Shown here: piece after piece, positions 21,241 to 34,739 of the stretch
Layout: each line of letters opens with the position of its first letter
How positions within the stretch are numbered: position 1 is the first letter of the stretch
Assembly: GCA_012934845.2 (NCBI GenBank)
Contig: WNNJ02001804.1
Span: forward strand, 62,001 to 126,000
Reading direction: 5' to 3'
Origin: Pomphorhynchus laevis
Taxonomy: Eukaryota > Acanthocephala > Palaeacanthocephala > Echinorhynchida > Pomphorhynchidae
Length of the DNA stretch: 64,000 nt
Notes under the pieces: generated by a model
Seen by the model: only the letters and a program-made list of their open reading frames with translations
Databases searched by the model: none
Told to the model about the DNA's origin: nothing
Program-made: the position numbers and the translations under genes

Positions 21241-23275
21241 AAAAAAACGATTTATTTTAACGTGGCAAATGCGTGCTAGCGCACGCTTACATGACCACAA
21301 CAAAACAAGACTGTGAATCAGGTGTCGAGAAGGTGTGAACGGAGAAGGTGTTTGAATATGATAAAGGAGGGGGCGCGGCGGACGTCGAGAGGGAGTTGAT
21401 TCCAGGCGAGTGAGGCGGCGACGAGGAAGGATCGAAGACCGTAGTTGTTGGAGTAATTAGGAACGTGGAGTAAGAGGGTATGACAGGAACGAAGCGATAG
21501 CGAGGTGGGGCGAGTATCGTCTAAGAAAGGAAGGTTGATGAACGATGGGGAGCCGACAGCGATGAGACGAAAGGTAAAGAAGAAGAAGGCGGAGTTTGAT
21601 GCGGATGTGGATGGTGGGCCAGGAGAGTTGGGCAAAATATGTGGATGTGTGGTCGAAGCGACGGAGACGAAAGAGCACTCGAACGGCGGTGTTGATTATT
21701 CGTTGTAGGGGTAGGATGATGAATTTTGGAGAATTGGCGAAAAGGCTCATGCAGTAATCGATTTTAGGGAAGAGTAGCGACGAAAGAAGATACATACAAG
21801 AACTGAAGTCGATAAGGGAGCGGATACGGCAGATGCCACGGAGAATTAAGTTAGACGAGCGGACCTTGTCGCAGATGAAGGGTTTAAGAGAAAGGTGATG
21901 ATCAAAATGGAAGCCTAAGAAAGTGAGATTGTGTACTATAAGGATGATCCATAAGGCAAAGATACAGTGTAAGGAGATATGTTTGGTTTACGGGGGGAGG
22001 ATCCACATTATTTTAGACTTGTCAGGGTTTAGAACGAGATGGAGATTGCAGAGACGTTCGTAGATAGAAGAAAGACAGTTGGAGGCAGAATTGCAGATAT
22101 CGTGTATGTGATGTGCGTGTGCATGAGCATAGATGAGGATGCCATCGGCGTATTACATTACTTTTAAGGAAAAAGGTTTGATGAGCGGAGAGAGATCGCC
22201 AAGCAGAATAGAGAAAAGCAGGGTACCTAGGTCTGAACCTTGTGGGCCTCGCAAAAAATATGTATGGGAGTGGATGCTGATGAGTTAGAACAGACGCGTA
22301 AAGAACGGTCAAATAGATATGAGGCAAACCATGCTACGGAGGAGGAAGAAAATCCGTAATCATAACGAAGGCGAGAAAAGAGGTCGAGAGTGTCGAAGGC
22401 GGAGAAATGGTCGAGGGAGATGAGAACACTATATGGAGTATTGTCTCGAGAAATGAGTAAGTCGTTGTAAACTTTCAAGCAGGCGATTTCTGTATAGTGA
22501 TTAGTGCGGAAAGCGGATTTAGAAGGAGGGTACAGATTAAATAAGGAGAAATAAGTGTTGATCTGTATTAAGATGATGCGTTCTTAGAGCTTAGAAAGAA
22601 CAGGGAGTAGTGAAATAGGGCGATAGCTAGAAGGAAGGGAGGGGTCGAGCGATTGTTTCTTAAGGGGGCGAGCGATTGCGAACTTCCCTGTAAAGGGAAT
22701 ATACCACTGCGGATTGACGAGTTAAATATGGCGGTGAGGAAAGGGGATATTGATGATACATATGGATTTAAGTATGGGGGTAGGCAGGGGATCGGCAGGT
22801 GAGGTTTTGTAGGGCAAGGAGATCAGTACAGATGATACTTCCGTAGGTGAGACAAGGAGAAGATGAAAGAGTTCCGTGAGGATTATGCTAGGCATGGCAG
22901 AATGGGATGGGATGAAGAAGGGGTGTGAGAGAGAGTAACGTGCATATTTTGATCTGGATACTTGCACCGTGCCCCAACCATGAGGCACGGTGCAAGCGAC
23001 GGTGTGGGTGAAGCTTGAAGGGCAAGAGAAGATCGAAAGTGGATGTAAGTTCAGAGTTCAAAAGAGAATGGGTTTGTGAGGGGAGGAATATGGTATTGTG
23101 GGGTAGGATAGAGACGATTTGAGTAAGGCAGAGCGGAGAAGGGAGAGTTCAAGTTTTCTCCAAAGGCTACGTAGGATTGTATGCGTGTGAGGAGGGCTGT
23201 AGTTGTGAGTGAGATAAAGGGTGACAAGAAAGTGATCGGATAGACCAGGATCGAAATAGACCAGGATAGACCAGG
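21241..23275 (-). mobile_element. LINE-A copy 3 (CR1-like), 5'-truncated
   Basis: Read on the minus strand it runs from the end of the endonuclease (LSDHFLVTLYL) through LPTPILKSI, LISLDHFSAFDTLD, LRYDYGFSSSSVAWFASYLF and FPKIDYCMSLFANSPK to NNYGLRSFLVAASLAWNQLP and the stop at 21318, with several frame changes. The stem-loop (21271-21286) and a short A-rich tail follow. The insertion sits within or against the leader segment of another copy of the same family. Confidence 0.82.
21271..21286 (-). other. LINE-A 3' stem-loop, copy 3
   Basis: On the minus strand GCGTGC, GCTA, GCACGC forms a 6-bp stem with a 4-base loop, between ATGTAA and ATTTGCCACG. Confidence 0.65.
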
Positions 23276-24454
23276 ATTTTCATATCAACGAATTTGAGAC
23301 AGGCTTCTCTGATCTTCTCAGAAACAAACTGCGATTAACTTTTTCCATTTATTACAGGTACACTAATACCCGTTCTAGCGATCATCAACCGTCTGTAACA
23401 AGCATCTTCTCCGTGAAAATCCCTCGTAATATTAGTTAGTATGCTCGAAATAGTTGTGGCTACCTAGGGCCTTGCAGATCCGGGAATTTGTCACATCAAC
23501 CGGACTGGTATTATCTTAATAAACGATGACTCTTAATGCTATTCTGAAAGTGTTGTCAGCCTGAACATCAAGTAATGCTGAATTATTTATGAAGTAGCCG
23601 TTTGACCAGAACCAGGCAGCCGCGAGAAGGACAATGCTGACGTATACGCCTGGTGGATACGAGAATGACGTATACGTCATTCTTTCGTTTAGGATGCTGA
23701 TCAATATGCATTAATAATTAATTTACGTGATATATTGTTAGTTTCTCCTCTTCTAACGGTTCTTTAATTGTAAGTTTTTAAAAAAGTACCAAATTCAACA
23801 CTCGACTTTATTTTAAATTTGATTTTTAAATTTGATATTTTTAAATTTCCAATTTTAAATTTTTCAATTTTTATTCAATGTTGACTATTACCACTTGTTG
23901 TTTAATCGATTTGAATAATCATTTAATTTCCACCTGTCAAAATGCATGAGAATTAAGAACGTTGCAATTAGAGTAAATTAATTAATTGAAATTTAAGTAG
24001 TAAATTACTCAATTGAATTAAATTAATCGTGCGGTTGTAACGTAAGGTGCTGGCATCCAAGTAATGCTCATTCTTAATCCTTGTCTAACCATCAGTTTCG
24101 TATATTTAAAATAGCCAAATTCAAATTCAATCATTGAAAGGAATAATGACAGACGTCGTATAATGGATGTCATGAGGAACCTCATTATTCAAAATATTTC
24201 AGCTTCATCTCGAAGTACTTTTAAGAGCCATATTTTTGTAATTGGGCAAATCTGACGAATGTTCAGTTTGAACATCAGATCAGCTCAGACAATTATACGT
24301 TTAAATCATAAATTAAACATTTAAAATCAAGAATAATTACCTTAAAATGCAGTTAAATGTCTGACTGCCTTGTTAAATAAATATTGTTTAATATTTAAAT
24401 ACAAAGAAAAAAACTCAATTCTTATTTCTAATATTTATAAACATTTGTTACAAT
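23276..24454. other. Spacer without a recognised gene
   Basis: The first 200 bases contain GATAGACCAGGAT repeated and a short open plus-strand stretch ('FETGFSDLLRNKLRL') that I cannot assign. The rest is AT-rich. Nothing else is supported. Confidence 0.4.
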
Positions 24455-24904
<450 letters not shown>

Positions 24905-24960
24905 CTATTACACACAAAACAATAAAAATAAGAGTAGACTGCTAATGTTTTCAACCTCCG

Positions 24961-24965
24961 ATTGG
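24961..24965 (-). promoter_or_regulatory. CCAAT box upstream of histone H3
   Basis: On the minus strand AACCAATCGG lies about 100 bases upstream of the H3 start, with an octamer-like ATGCAAAA just upstream (24973-24980). Both motif types are usual in histone promoters. Function is inferred from position only. Confidence 0.4.
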
Positions 24966-25589
24966 TTGATTTTGCATGCATAATGTGATTTCGAAGCGTA
25001 TGTACGACTCTAAGTTTGATGTTTATATTGCGCCGCCAACAATACTCATTGTCAGTACCAATAAAAAATGTACACATACTATTATAATTGTGATTGTTGT
25101 TTTCACAGCCGAAATAAAAATATGCGCACTGATAACAGCGGGCATAGTGGCACTTGTTTGTCAATTTTGCATATAATCTTGACAGCTGCTACTACGAAGA
25201 GGCGTGTGATATAAGCACATCGTGGGACTTTGATTACTGCAAATCAAGTAAAAACAAAACATTAAATTTGACATGACATAGTGTATTCAAGTTCAAATAT
25301 CATCATTGACGATTCTCAATAATTTATGACAAAAATAAATGTCCGGACTTAAAGCCGGTTTGAGATAACCGAATAAAAAAACACTTTAAATTGCAATTAT
25401 TGATATTTAAATGTTGAACAAAGCATTTGTAAATGATATAATATAAAATGAATAATATCATATAAAATCTAAAGATACAGTTACGGCCTAACGAACAAGA
25501 CGTGAGCAATAAAAACCGTGAGAATTACAAAAAAGCAAAATTGTTTTGATTAACATATGATTTAAATTTTTTTAGACGGAAAAATTTGT

Positions 25590-28500
25590 TTTAGTAAAGC
25601 ATACAATCAAGGTTACCCGCAAATGGGTCCAAAAATGTCGAGCAATAAACTGCTGAATTGGATACTGGATACAGCTACGAAGACGAGTCGGCTGGGTGTT
25701 TGAATGTACTACGCATGGGAGTACCTCGTGTTGACCGTGGACTCCGGAGACAGGCCGATATTGACCGAGCAATTTCGAAGCTTATTTTTCTTTTTAGTCT
25801 AATAGCTATATCACTGTAGCGTATGTGTCCTTGTTGAGCTAAAGCGGTCGCAATAGTCTTTACTAGCATACTAGCTTCTTTGCCGAAACCCCCTGATGTT
25901 GAAAAGACGAGCGGGATAAAGGAGCTGTTTTCTATCCTTCGGATTCTATCGAGGTACTTGGATTTTTTTCTTTTTTCGTTATAATCGAAAGCGTTGTCAG
26001 GACTGCGTATTGTGTTCGATTGAGCATGAGAAGAAAAGACATTGACGTCGAAGAACGTCCGCTCGAATCGAGATCCGTGTAAACCGGAGCAGACAATATC
26101 CAGACGGGCACATTGTTTGGTAGTAGTCGCTGGATTTTCAAAACGGGTGCTCTCGGGAACGTTCGATAACTCCGGTTCAATCCCAACGTTGTGAGCAACT
26201 TGGCTTAGCGCTGATGCTATAGTGTCCCGAACCGCATTATGGCGAATAATCGGAAGACCACCATGTTTGCATGATAGTGCATGGGGAAGATTGATCTTCG
26301 AGCCACAGTAACAATTACACGTTTCAATCTCAGGCTCGATACTGCCATACCGTGCATTAAGTGCGTCGTGAAATTCGTTTGCTGACAAATAGAATTGTTC
26401 TTGTCGAAGTGGTAAAGCGCTTAGCCAAGAAGACGCACCGTGGTGTGCTGCATGTTTAATGGAATTCTGGGTGACTGGGGCTAGTTTGCTAATAATCTTT
26501 GAGGCGCGTTCTTGGTGTGAATTGAACCGGAATTGAGTGATTTCGCGGAGGATTGCATTTTGTTTTTCTCGTAGGTTGTCGCCAGTCACCTCATCGACAT
26601 ATGAGGAAACCAACATTGTCGCTGATGCTTGTTCAAGTGTGGCAACGAAAGTTGGCGAGTTTATCCCGATACCTCCAAATTCAAGAGGTGAGCACAAAAT
26701 ATCCGTCATCTCCTTGTTCGGCTTGAAAGTTGCCAGAAGAGGCAGCAATTGCGATTTGATAAATTCTTCGAGGTCGGACCACACTTTGTCGACTGAGCGG
26801 CATGTGCGCATTATGTGAATCCATTTCGACTGGATCGAGTGAACCATGCCAGCGTAGGCTACGTGTGGGTCGATTCTGGCCACCATACTCAGACGCTCGA
26901 CAAGAGCTTTCTATTTTGCAAACATGATTGCGGTGAAGGATTGTTCGTAATCGTCAAAACCAATTGGGGTTCCCAGAACATCTATGCCAGCTGTTGTTGA
27001 ATTGATACTAGAATCAGGGAGAAGATCATTATGTATCGGAGAGTAAGACAGAATATTAGATTTGTGTGGGTTAGTAAAATAGCCGAATTTTGGTCCCTCT
27101 GTTTTAAGGGCATCCCAAACTTGCCTCAACACATCCAGTGGTCCGACAAAGTTGGCGTCATCGGCATACCATATCTGATAAACGGATGGTACTTGGCGTT
27201 TTATCGTTTCGATAAGAGGAAGAGATGTCATTGCAAATCCAGCCATCGCAAATGGGTCACCTTGGGTGAACCCTTCGACTGAGAAATTGCTGTTTTCGCC
27301 AATTGTAAGCTCAGAAGGACTAGCATAAATATTGCGCAGTGAACAGGAGAGAGCCGGACATACATATGTTATGTTGTGAAGTGCCACGGCACGGTTTATC
27401 CGGTTGAAGGCATTCGTAGCGTCTATTGTCATAATACACATATCGGAAGATAGGTTCAATTTCGTTTTTAGCTTCTCAATGGCCAATTCGATGCCACCTC
27501 TTTGCGAGGCCCCTAGCTGTGTAACTCCTGCCACGTCTTGTACATCGTTGCGAATTATAGCCAGGATCGCTCTACTAATGATACGTCTGACGGTATTGCA
27601 GATTCCAATTGGCCGAACTCCTCCTGACTTTTTTTCGAGTGCAACTAGACGACATGCAGTAAAAGGATCGAGAGCGCCAGGAGGGATTTCCACAGTGGCA
27701 ACGAAAATAGCAAACCTGGCTATGACCTTGGCTAGTGAGCTTGAAGCAGAGCCGAAATCTGCAAGCATTTGTGATCAAGACGCCGCATCAAGCCCAGACG
27801 GACCTGCTGCACCTTTGATTTGTCTGCTTGATCTAATAATAGATGTCTCATCTAAGGCGTAGAAGCGGCAGGGGTGATGGGTTTTGGAACCCGGAAATGG
27901 GGACGATAACAGCACATCAGGAGGAGCTGAAATTGCATCGGGATGCAGGTCCTCGAGCAAAGATAGCACAGAAACACCATTTATAATATGGTCAGGGAGT
28001 AGAACACCAGACTCAAGGCTATCTTCCAGAATCGATGTTCCAGCTCTAATGCGGCCTTTTGTCATGAGATTTTGGTATTGTGATATCCAGCTTAGTCGCT
28101 TCGTTGGACGTCGCAACTTTAGGTTGTCTTGAATAAATTGTGCTTCTTCGAAAATTACATCAAAATCTTTAGCCTTCCAGGATACTAGTCTGCGTTTTAA
28201 TGTTTTACGGATTAGAGTGATTTTTCTGGAGGGAATTCTTTGCAGTACACACTGAGAAAAAATTGTTGCAGTTCGTAGCTCGACTTCAGTACGCTTGACG
28301 TCGTCGGCTGCCCTATCGTAAAAATTGCTTAAAATGTTGATGAACTCATTGCTAGCGGAACATCGAGGTAAAATGATCAGGTTAGGTCTCCAGTGAATGA
28401 CTATGTTATATAGTTCATTTATTGATTTTTTATTGCATGAGTGATTGCTACCGGACGTGTCCGCGATGGGAATGGCAGGGATGTGATAATCGGTCAACAA

Positions 28501-28860
28501 TGCGCTTCTTGTCGGAATGGTGTTTGCATTGAGATTGTGGTTTATTTGGACAGGTCTTGTATGTTTATTTTTGCAACCAACTGCGCGACAGTTTACGCAC
28601 GATTTATTTGCCTTGGCGCAGCGGCATCCCTTACAGACAGCAGAGGGGCCATTACATTGGCAACACATACTCTCACTAGAGGGTTTACCTCTCACCATGT
28701 TGGATGAATACTTGTGGTCAATCCGAATTCACAAAGTTTTTATGCGTAGAGGCTGCGCACTCCTGGATAATCGTTAGTGTATATTATCGGTGTATTTGCT
28801 TTAGATTGTAATTTGTGTAATTTGTGTATTGTAATTTGCTTGAACAGGTTTAAATTTTTG
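25590..28860 (-). mobile_element. RLE-type non-LTR retrotransposon 1
   Basis: A single-ORF element with an N-terminal cysteine-rich domain, a central reverse transcriptase and a C-terminal restriction-like endonuclease. The leader (28791-28850) holds TGTATTTGCTTTAGAT and GTAATTTGCTTGAACAG, also found beside the minisatellite at 46.7-46.9 kb. The 3' end was not defined by direct repeats; about 80 bases of 3' region follow the stop. Confidence 0.8.
25675..28698 (-). pseudogene. RLE element 1 polyprotein: CXC-like zinc domain, reverse transcriptase, restriction-like endonuclease
   Basis: One reading frame of about 1,007 codons. Near the N-terminus CCQCNGPSAVCKGCRC and CVNCRAVGCKN form a cysteine-rich DNA-binding-type domain. 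RT motifs are LVALEKKSGGVRPIGICN, TIDATNAFNRINR, GFTQGDPFAMAGF and IWYADDANFVG. The C-terminal part has CNCYCGSKINLPHALSCKHG, GGLPIIRHNAVRD, RLDIVCSG and FFDVNVF (the last two as the D...D-x-x endonuclease signature), then FIPLVFSTSGG. The whole frame is kept except for two in-frame stops: TGA at 27775-27777 (where relatives usually have Trp, from memory) and one near 26911. No frameshift is seen, so decay is recent. Confidence 0.85.
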
Positions 28861-29036
28861 TAATTTGTGTAAGAATTTTAATAATTGTAAGATTTATAAT
28901 AACCAAGACTTATGTTAAGGTGCTGTTGTATACTAATAATAAGGTGCTGTTGTATACTAATCGGCTGTTGTATTTTTTTGTAATGCGAGGATTTAGTGTG
29001 CGGATAATATGGGTTTAACGCGCAGTATAATAGGAT

Positions 29037-29608
29037 TATTTAACGCCCGGATTTGATGTAAGGCTATGACGTGCGGATATAACGCGCGGATATAAGGCTA
29101 GGATATAAAACTTTGATATAAGGCTCAGATATAAGGCGCGTATATAAGGCGCGGATATAAGCCGCGGATATAAGGCGCGAATATAAGGCGCGGATATGAT
29201 GAGCGGATATAAGGCGCAGATATAAAGCGCGGATATGATGCGCGGATATAATGCGCGGATATAATGCGCGGATATAATGCGCGGATATAAAGCGCGGATA
29301 TAAAGCGCGGATATAAGGCGTGGATATAAGGCGTGGATATAAGGCGTGGATATAAGGCGCGGATATAAGGCGCGGATATAAGGCGCGGATATAAGGCGCA
29401 GATATAAGGCGCGGATATAAGGCACGAATATAAGTCGCGGATATAAGGCGCGGATATAATGCGCGGATAAAAGGCGTGGATATAAGGCGTGGATATAAGG
29501 CGTGGATATAAGGCGTGGATATAAGGCGCGGATATAAGGCACGGATATAAGGCGCGAATATAAGGCGCGGATATAAGGCGCGGATATAAGGCGCAGATAT
29601 AAGGCGCG
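29037..29608. repeat. 13-bp minisatellite (GGATATAAGGCGC), about 43 units
   Basis: The unit GGATATAAGGCGC repeats with variants (GGATATAATGCGC, GGATATAAGGCGT). Thirteen bases shift frame each unit, so the translation repeats every 13 residues (YIRALYPRLISAP) in three minus frames; these ORFs are not genes. It lies between RLE element 1 and a broken end of LINE-A copy 4. Confidence 0.93.
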
Positions 29609-29611
29609 CAT

Positions 29612-31580
29612 AATGATGTGTTGTAGAGGTACGATGATGGATTTTGAAGAATTAGCGAAAAGGCTAAGGCAGTAACCTTTTTTAGGTTACTGAAGGAGGT
29701 AAAAAATCCGTAATTATAACGAAGGCGAGAAATTAGGATGGAGCGATCGACGATGTCGAAGGCGGAGGATAGGTCGAGTGTGATGAGAACACTATATAGA
29801 GTCTTGTTACGATAAATGAGTAGGTGGGTGTAAACTTTCATTCAGACGACTTCTGTGGAGTTATTATGGCAGAAGGCGGGTTGGAAATAAGGGTATAGAT
29901 TGGATTAAGATAGATAAACGTTGATCTGTATTAAGATGAGGCATTCTAAGAGCTTAAAGTAGGGAGGAGTGAAATGGGGCAATATCTAGAGGGAAAAGGC
30001 GATCGACTGTTTATTATGAAGGAAACGAACGATGACGGATTTTCAGTGTAAAGGGTAGATACGACTGTGGATGGACGAGTTAAACAAGGTGGTGAGGAAA
30101 GGGGATGTTGATGAGAATATGGATTTAAAAATGGGGGTAGGCAGGGGATGGGCAGGATAGGTTTTGTTGGGCAAGGACATGATGACAGATGAGAATTCGG
30201 TAGGTGAGACAGGGAGAGGATGAAAGAGTTCCAGGAGGAAGATGCGATGCGATGAAGAATTGGATGGGATGAAGAAAGGGTGTGAAATAGTAACGTGCAT
30301 ATTTTGATCTGGAGAAATGACGAATAATCATGGGCATTGATTTTGAAAGACGATAAGGAGCGAGAATGGATTGAGTTAAAAGTATGCCAGATAGATATAG
30401 AGTTGAATGAAGTGATGATTTTATGTTGGCAGATTGTGTTACATTTGGTACGTAGTTTGTTGAGATGACACAGGCGAAGAGCAAGATATGAATCACAGAG
30501 TGACGAAGTGATCGAGCAGATATCACGTCTGAGGGATCGGTGATAGATTCGAAAAGCAAAACGGAGTCGACCCTTTAAGAGTAGGCAATGGATGTAAAAC
30601 CATGGGGCAAGGTGCAAGCGACGGTGATGGTGAGGCTTGAAGGACAAGAGAATATGATCGAGAGTGGATGTGAATTCAGAGTCGGAAATATAGGCGAGAT
30701 CGTACGGAAAGGAAGATGTTATTGTGGGAGATGATAGATACGATTTGAGTAAGGCGGAGCTGCAAACTGGGAGATCAAGATTTCTCCAAGGGCTAAGTAG
30801 GATGATAAGTGTGTGAGGCGGGGTGTAGTTGGAAGTGAGATCAAGTATGGGGAAAAAGTGATCGGATAGATCAGGACTGTGATGAACAATATGGTGTAGG
30901 CATGAAACGATAGGAGACAGCGATGCTGTCGATTCTCCGCGAAGGATATATGTCAGGCATTGGAGATGAATTCAAAAGGTCAAATAACACCGAAATAAGT
31001 CAGATGAATGTTACATTATATATGTAGTTGAAAAAGGATGGGTTATCCGCAGGAACAAGAAACGAGTGGATGCATCTAAAGTCGGAATCATCCTTATTTG
31101 AGACGTGCTGGTGTAGATAAAGAGGTGAAAAGAGTGATATTGCTGACGATGACGCAACGATCGCGAGAAGGAAAGTGTTTCCTTGAAGGAGTACGGGTGA
31201 CGTGAGTGGGTAAGGTCACGATAGGATTGCTGGGCGTTGAGGATATGAAGAGAGTAGGTTCGATAGCGGTAGAGGATATGGATAATATAGATAGTGGCAA
31301 TCATTGTGAGGAAATGTTATGAGTGGAAGTATCTTGACGGTTTGTACTGGTGATTTTGATTGATGAAATGTAGGTTATTAAAAAGCGAGACAGGATGGAC
31401 GGGACGGAGTGTCGGGGAGTGAAGATGGCATTGGATAAGAAGTGTATATGATTACAGGATCAGTGGGTGGAGAAAATACATTGGAATCTACGGGATTAGG
31501 TTGAGTGGACGTGTTGGAGGTTGATGTGCTGGGTAGAGGTTGCAGATTAGTATTGTTCTGAGGTAGTTTGACTTTGCAAA
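29612..31580 (-). mobile_element. LINE-A copy 4, with internal deletions
   Basis: The 5' part (31000-31575) matches the leader and ORF1 region of the copy at 42300-42900. Then LSDHFFPILDLTSNYTPPHT (end of endonuclease), HHHRRLHLAPWFYIHCLL, and the start of RT to VLITLDLSSAFDIVDRSIL. Most of the endonuclease and the RT core are missing. The left end joins the 13-bp minisatellite. Confidence 0.75.
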
Positions 31581-32150
31581 ATCGATGCTAAACTCAATGT
31601 TTTCTCTCAATTCACGTATTACATGTGATTGCTTATACTCTAATGCGATTGCTTACACTCTAGTGACAGATACAACTCAAATTTGGATGATCCTCTGTTT
31701 TTCCGTGATCCTCAAATATTTGCTATTGTAATTGTGATTCTTCCATGAAAGCAAGAAGGCAAAAGGAAAAACTAAACTGTTTTTTTTAAACCCAAAAAAC
31801 AAAAACTGTCAAATCGTCGTCAACGTTTATAGGCACATACCATTACGTTAACAATCAATGAACAATAATTGGTACGAGCACGAACAAAATAGTTTCGTTA
31901 CATCACACTTCCCGTTGATATGTACATACATGCTCACACCACTACAAAGTCACTTGTTTAAGTGGGTCGTCTTATCCTTCGAGATCTTCGCGACGGTACG
32001 TCATTGTTGTCGCTTGGATTCGAGAGAATAAGTCGAACGTCGTTACGGTGGCGAACAATGCCTTTTACTTCTACAACGTGCAATTCAGGATACCCAGTTA
32101 TCACCGACTCCCGCCATGGCTAAGTGCAACGAGCTATCACCGGTTTAACC
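31581..32150. other. Spacer between LINE-A copy 4 and the LTR fossil
   Basis: Mixed-composition sequence with no gene I can recognise. Some of it may belong to the terminal region of the neighbouring LTR element, but I could not pair it with a second repeat. Confidence 0.35.
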
Positions 32151-34600
32151 CATATATGTTCACCCGGTAGCATGTCATTGAACTGAAGTTTTTTTCAATA
32201 TGCGTCTTATTGTTTTGGAATTCTCCACTTGTACGTAAGCAATTGCCTGCATCGAACCGAATTTTGATCTACACGGACCTTTGGCAATATTATAAAAGTA
32301 TACCATCTGAAAAACACGCAAATCTGTGCGAGCAGCCATCCTCTTTATTGTTCGGTGCGAGCGCTCGATAATGTCATTTATCCATGGCCAATAACCACAT
32401 ATGAATCTTATTTCACAGCCCTGCCTTCGACAGAAATCGTCAACGGCTTGAGAGTGAAACGTCTTACTATTATCAAACATCAACTCACAAGGAGGATCTC
32501 GCTCATCAAATATTTGGCCTAAATTATTTATTATGCATTCTGACAATTCCGACGTTACTTTCCTCTATATGCAAAAACGACTCGGGTCGCAATCGTAAAA
32601 AACATATCGTTATTGTAATGCCAAATTTCCCCACCAAGGCGCCAACAATTTTTCAAGACGCTCAAACCACCTGAACCTTGTGATACAGGATGCGGATCTG
32701 TTTGATTACATTGCCACATTATCTTACAATCTGAGCTATTTTCTTATCAAATTTCTTATCTATTTTCTTTAAAAATCGATGTGGAAATAAGTGGTCGCAA
32801 AGAAAGATAGTTCTATTTACTCTTATGTGGTGTATATCACGCACATGTTTGATCGCTTCTAGCGTCGTCATCGTATCATTATCAAGTCCGATCATTGTCA
32901 TCTGTTCAACGGGTAAATTTGACTTTCCCCATTTGATGGGATCTTAGTAAGTCCATCCGCAATGTTTGACGCCGATGCTACAGCACTAATCCGAATATTA
33001 AGTTATATACCTTTAGGGTCGTCTAACATAGCCAGTCGTTGTTTAATGAGAGGAGCACCAAGCGCTCCTGTTCGGACAGGACTTAATCCAATGGTACACA
33101 GTAACGGAGTCGATTATAATTTCAACATTTACTAGCTTACAGCTTAATGCGATATTAATTCTACGTGGAACACTTTCCAATTCTGCTAAATTAATATGAT
33201 TATTGTCGTTTAACTTGCGAAACCATTCCTTATCTTCTACGATAGCACCATTAATATCTAACGCCGCCCCAACTGCTATCAAACTTGCGTCGCACCAAAT
33301 TTGTCAATTTGTTGTACTGGAAACACCCAATTTCCCTCGAACTGGGTCGTGCTCCATAACTTGCTGCTCTATAAATGTAGCCAGATATTTCGTCTCTTGC
33401 GAACATATTTGATCCAACGACTCCGCGGAAGCCGATCGTTTTATAAAACTACACCAAATCTGCAACCAACATGTGATAGGGTAGTACCGAAACAGCTCTC
33501 CGCACCAGCTGTAAAGATCTCTCTTAGTCAGTTTTGAAGGAAACTTGGGAATGTATCCAGCGCGTGACCACTTTAATTGACTACCATCTGATCGGACTTG
33601 CAATCCATGAACTCTCGATCCATCAATTGTCTCTGCAGGTTTTAGTTCAATACCGTACCTTTCGAAGGCTGCAATAACGCGTTCTGTTTCTACAATGCCA
33701 TTATCAACTATCACATCATCAATATAGTGACTTCGCGTTCTGTTTCTACAATGCCATTATCAACTATCACATCATCAATATAGTGACTTGTTCCTGCTCG
33801 AACGTTTAGATCCGATTCTAGAATTCTTCGAACAACGACTGTCATTATCTTTAGTCCTATTAATAGTCCAAACCCAAGTCGGATGAGAAAGTAATCGCAT
33901 ACACCTCACCGGACACATTAAATTCGATGAAGGCTCGTATCGACATGAATTTGTAAATAGGCATCACGGAGGTACAATAACGTGGTTTTCGATACCATGC
34001 ATCTCCATTCGAGTAATTTCTCCGAGCATGCAATTCCATCGTCAGTATGGCTTGAAACAAAAGTATTCAACTCCATAAAATACAAAGCAGGTCTGGTTTT
34101 ATTATTGCTTGGATGACAAACGGCTAAAATCGGTATTACGTTTCTTTGGGGTCAATACACTTGATAAGCCATTTTTGTTCTATCTATTTTTGTATTTCAT
34201 TATCGACGCGACATACGTTTGCTCATCCATATTATAATGTCTAATCTGATTAGTAAGGTGCACCTTTTTTCCTTTCCAAACCCAATTAACGATCCATCGT
34301 CCTTTCTGACTGTGCATTAGTTTCAATTTGAGTCGAAATTTATCGCGTTAATCCATTGACAAACGCAGTTTTATTTAATCAATGTGTTGTTATCCTTTGA
34401 AGAATCGACGAAATTTACAAGCTTCTTTAAGTCTGCTACATATACATCAACTGACTCGTGATCCGCGAGTATACGACAAATAAGTATACGGAATGCCTGG
34501 AACTTATACAATCCTAATGCTGCTGCCAAAGCGTTTTTGACCATGTTGTAATTTTTCTTCTTGCCTACTTGACTCATCGAAACTTTGTATTATATCGCTC
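32150..34600 (-). mobile_element. LTR-retrotransposon fossil (Gypsy-like or BEL/Pao-like)
   Basis: An old, heavily broken copy, with about ten or more breaks. Recognisable parts, in minus-strand order, are a short gag-like stretch, reverse transcriptase connection region, RNase H (AVGAALDINGAIVEDKEWF) and integrase core. I could not find a matching pair of terminal repeats, and the family assignment between Gypsy and BEL/Pao is uncertain. Confidence 0.65.
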
Positions 34601-34739
34601 CATCTAACTTTCATCTGTGGCCGAAATAGCTTGTAAGTAATTATAGATTTTATTAATAACTATACAGCCACTTAAATATCGTTAGAATACATGCAAAACA
34701 AGAAAACATAAATAGAGAATGTCGGTCGTTCACGGAATC

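Noticed and set aside
20826-23275. Twin-priming inversion of a single LINE-A insertion
   Set aside because: Twin priming leaves the 3' end at the outer border; here the 3' tail lies in the middle, so nested or adjacent insertion fits better.
29036-29841. Minus-strand frames of 191 and 238 codons (ALYPRLISAPYIR repeats)
   Set aside because: Artefacts of a 13-bp minisatellite joined to a LINE-A remnant.
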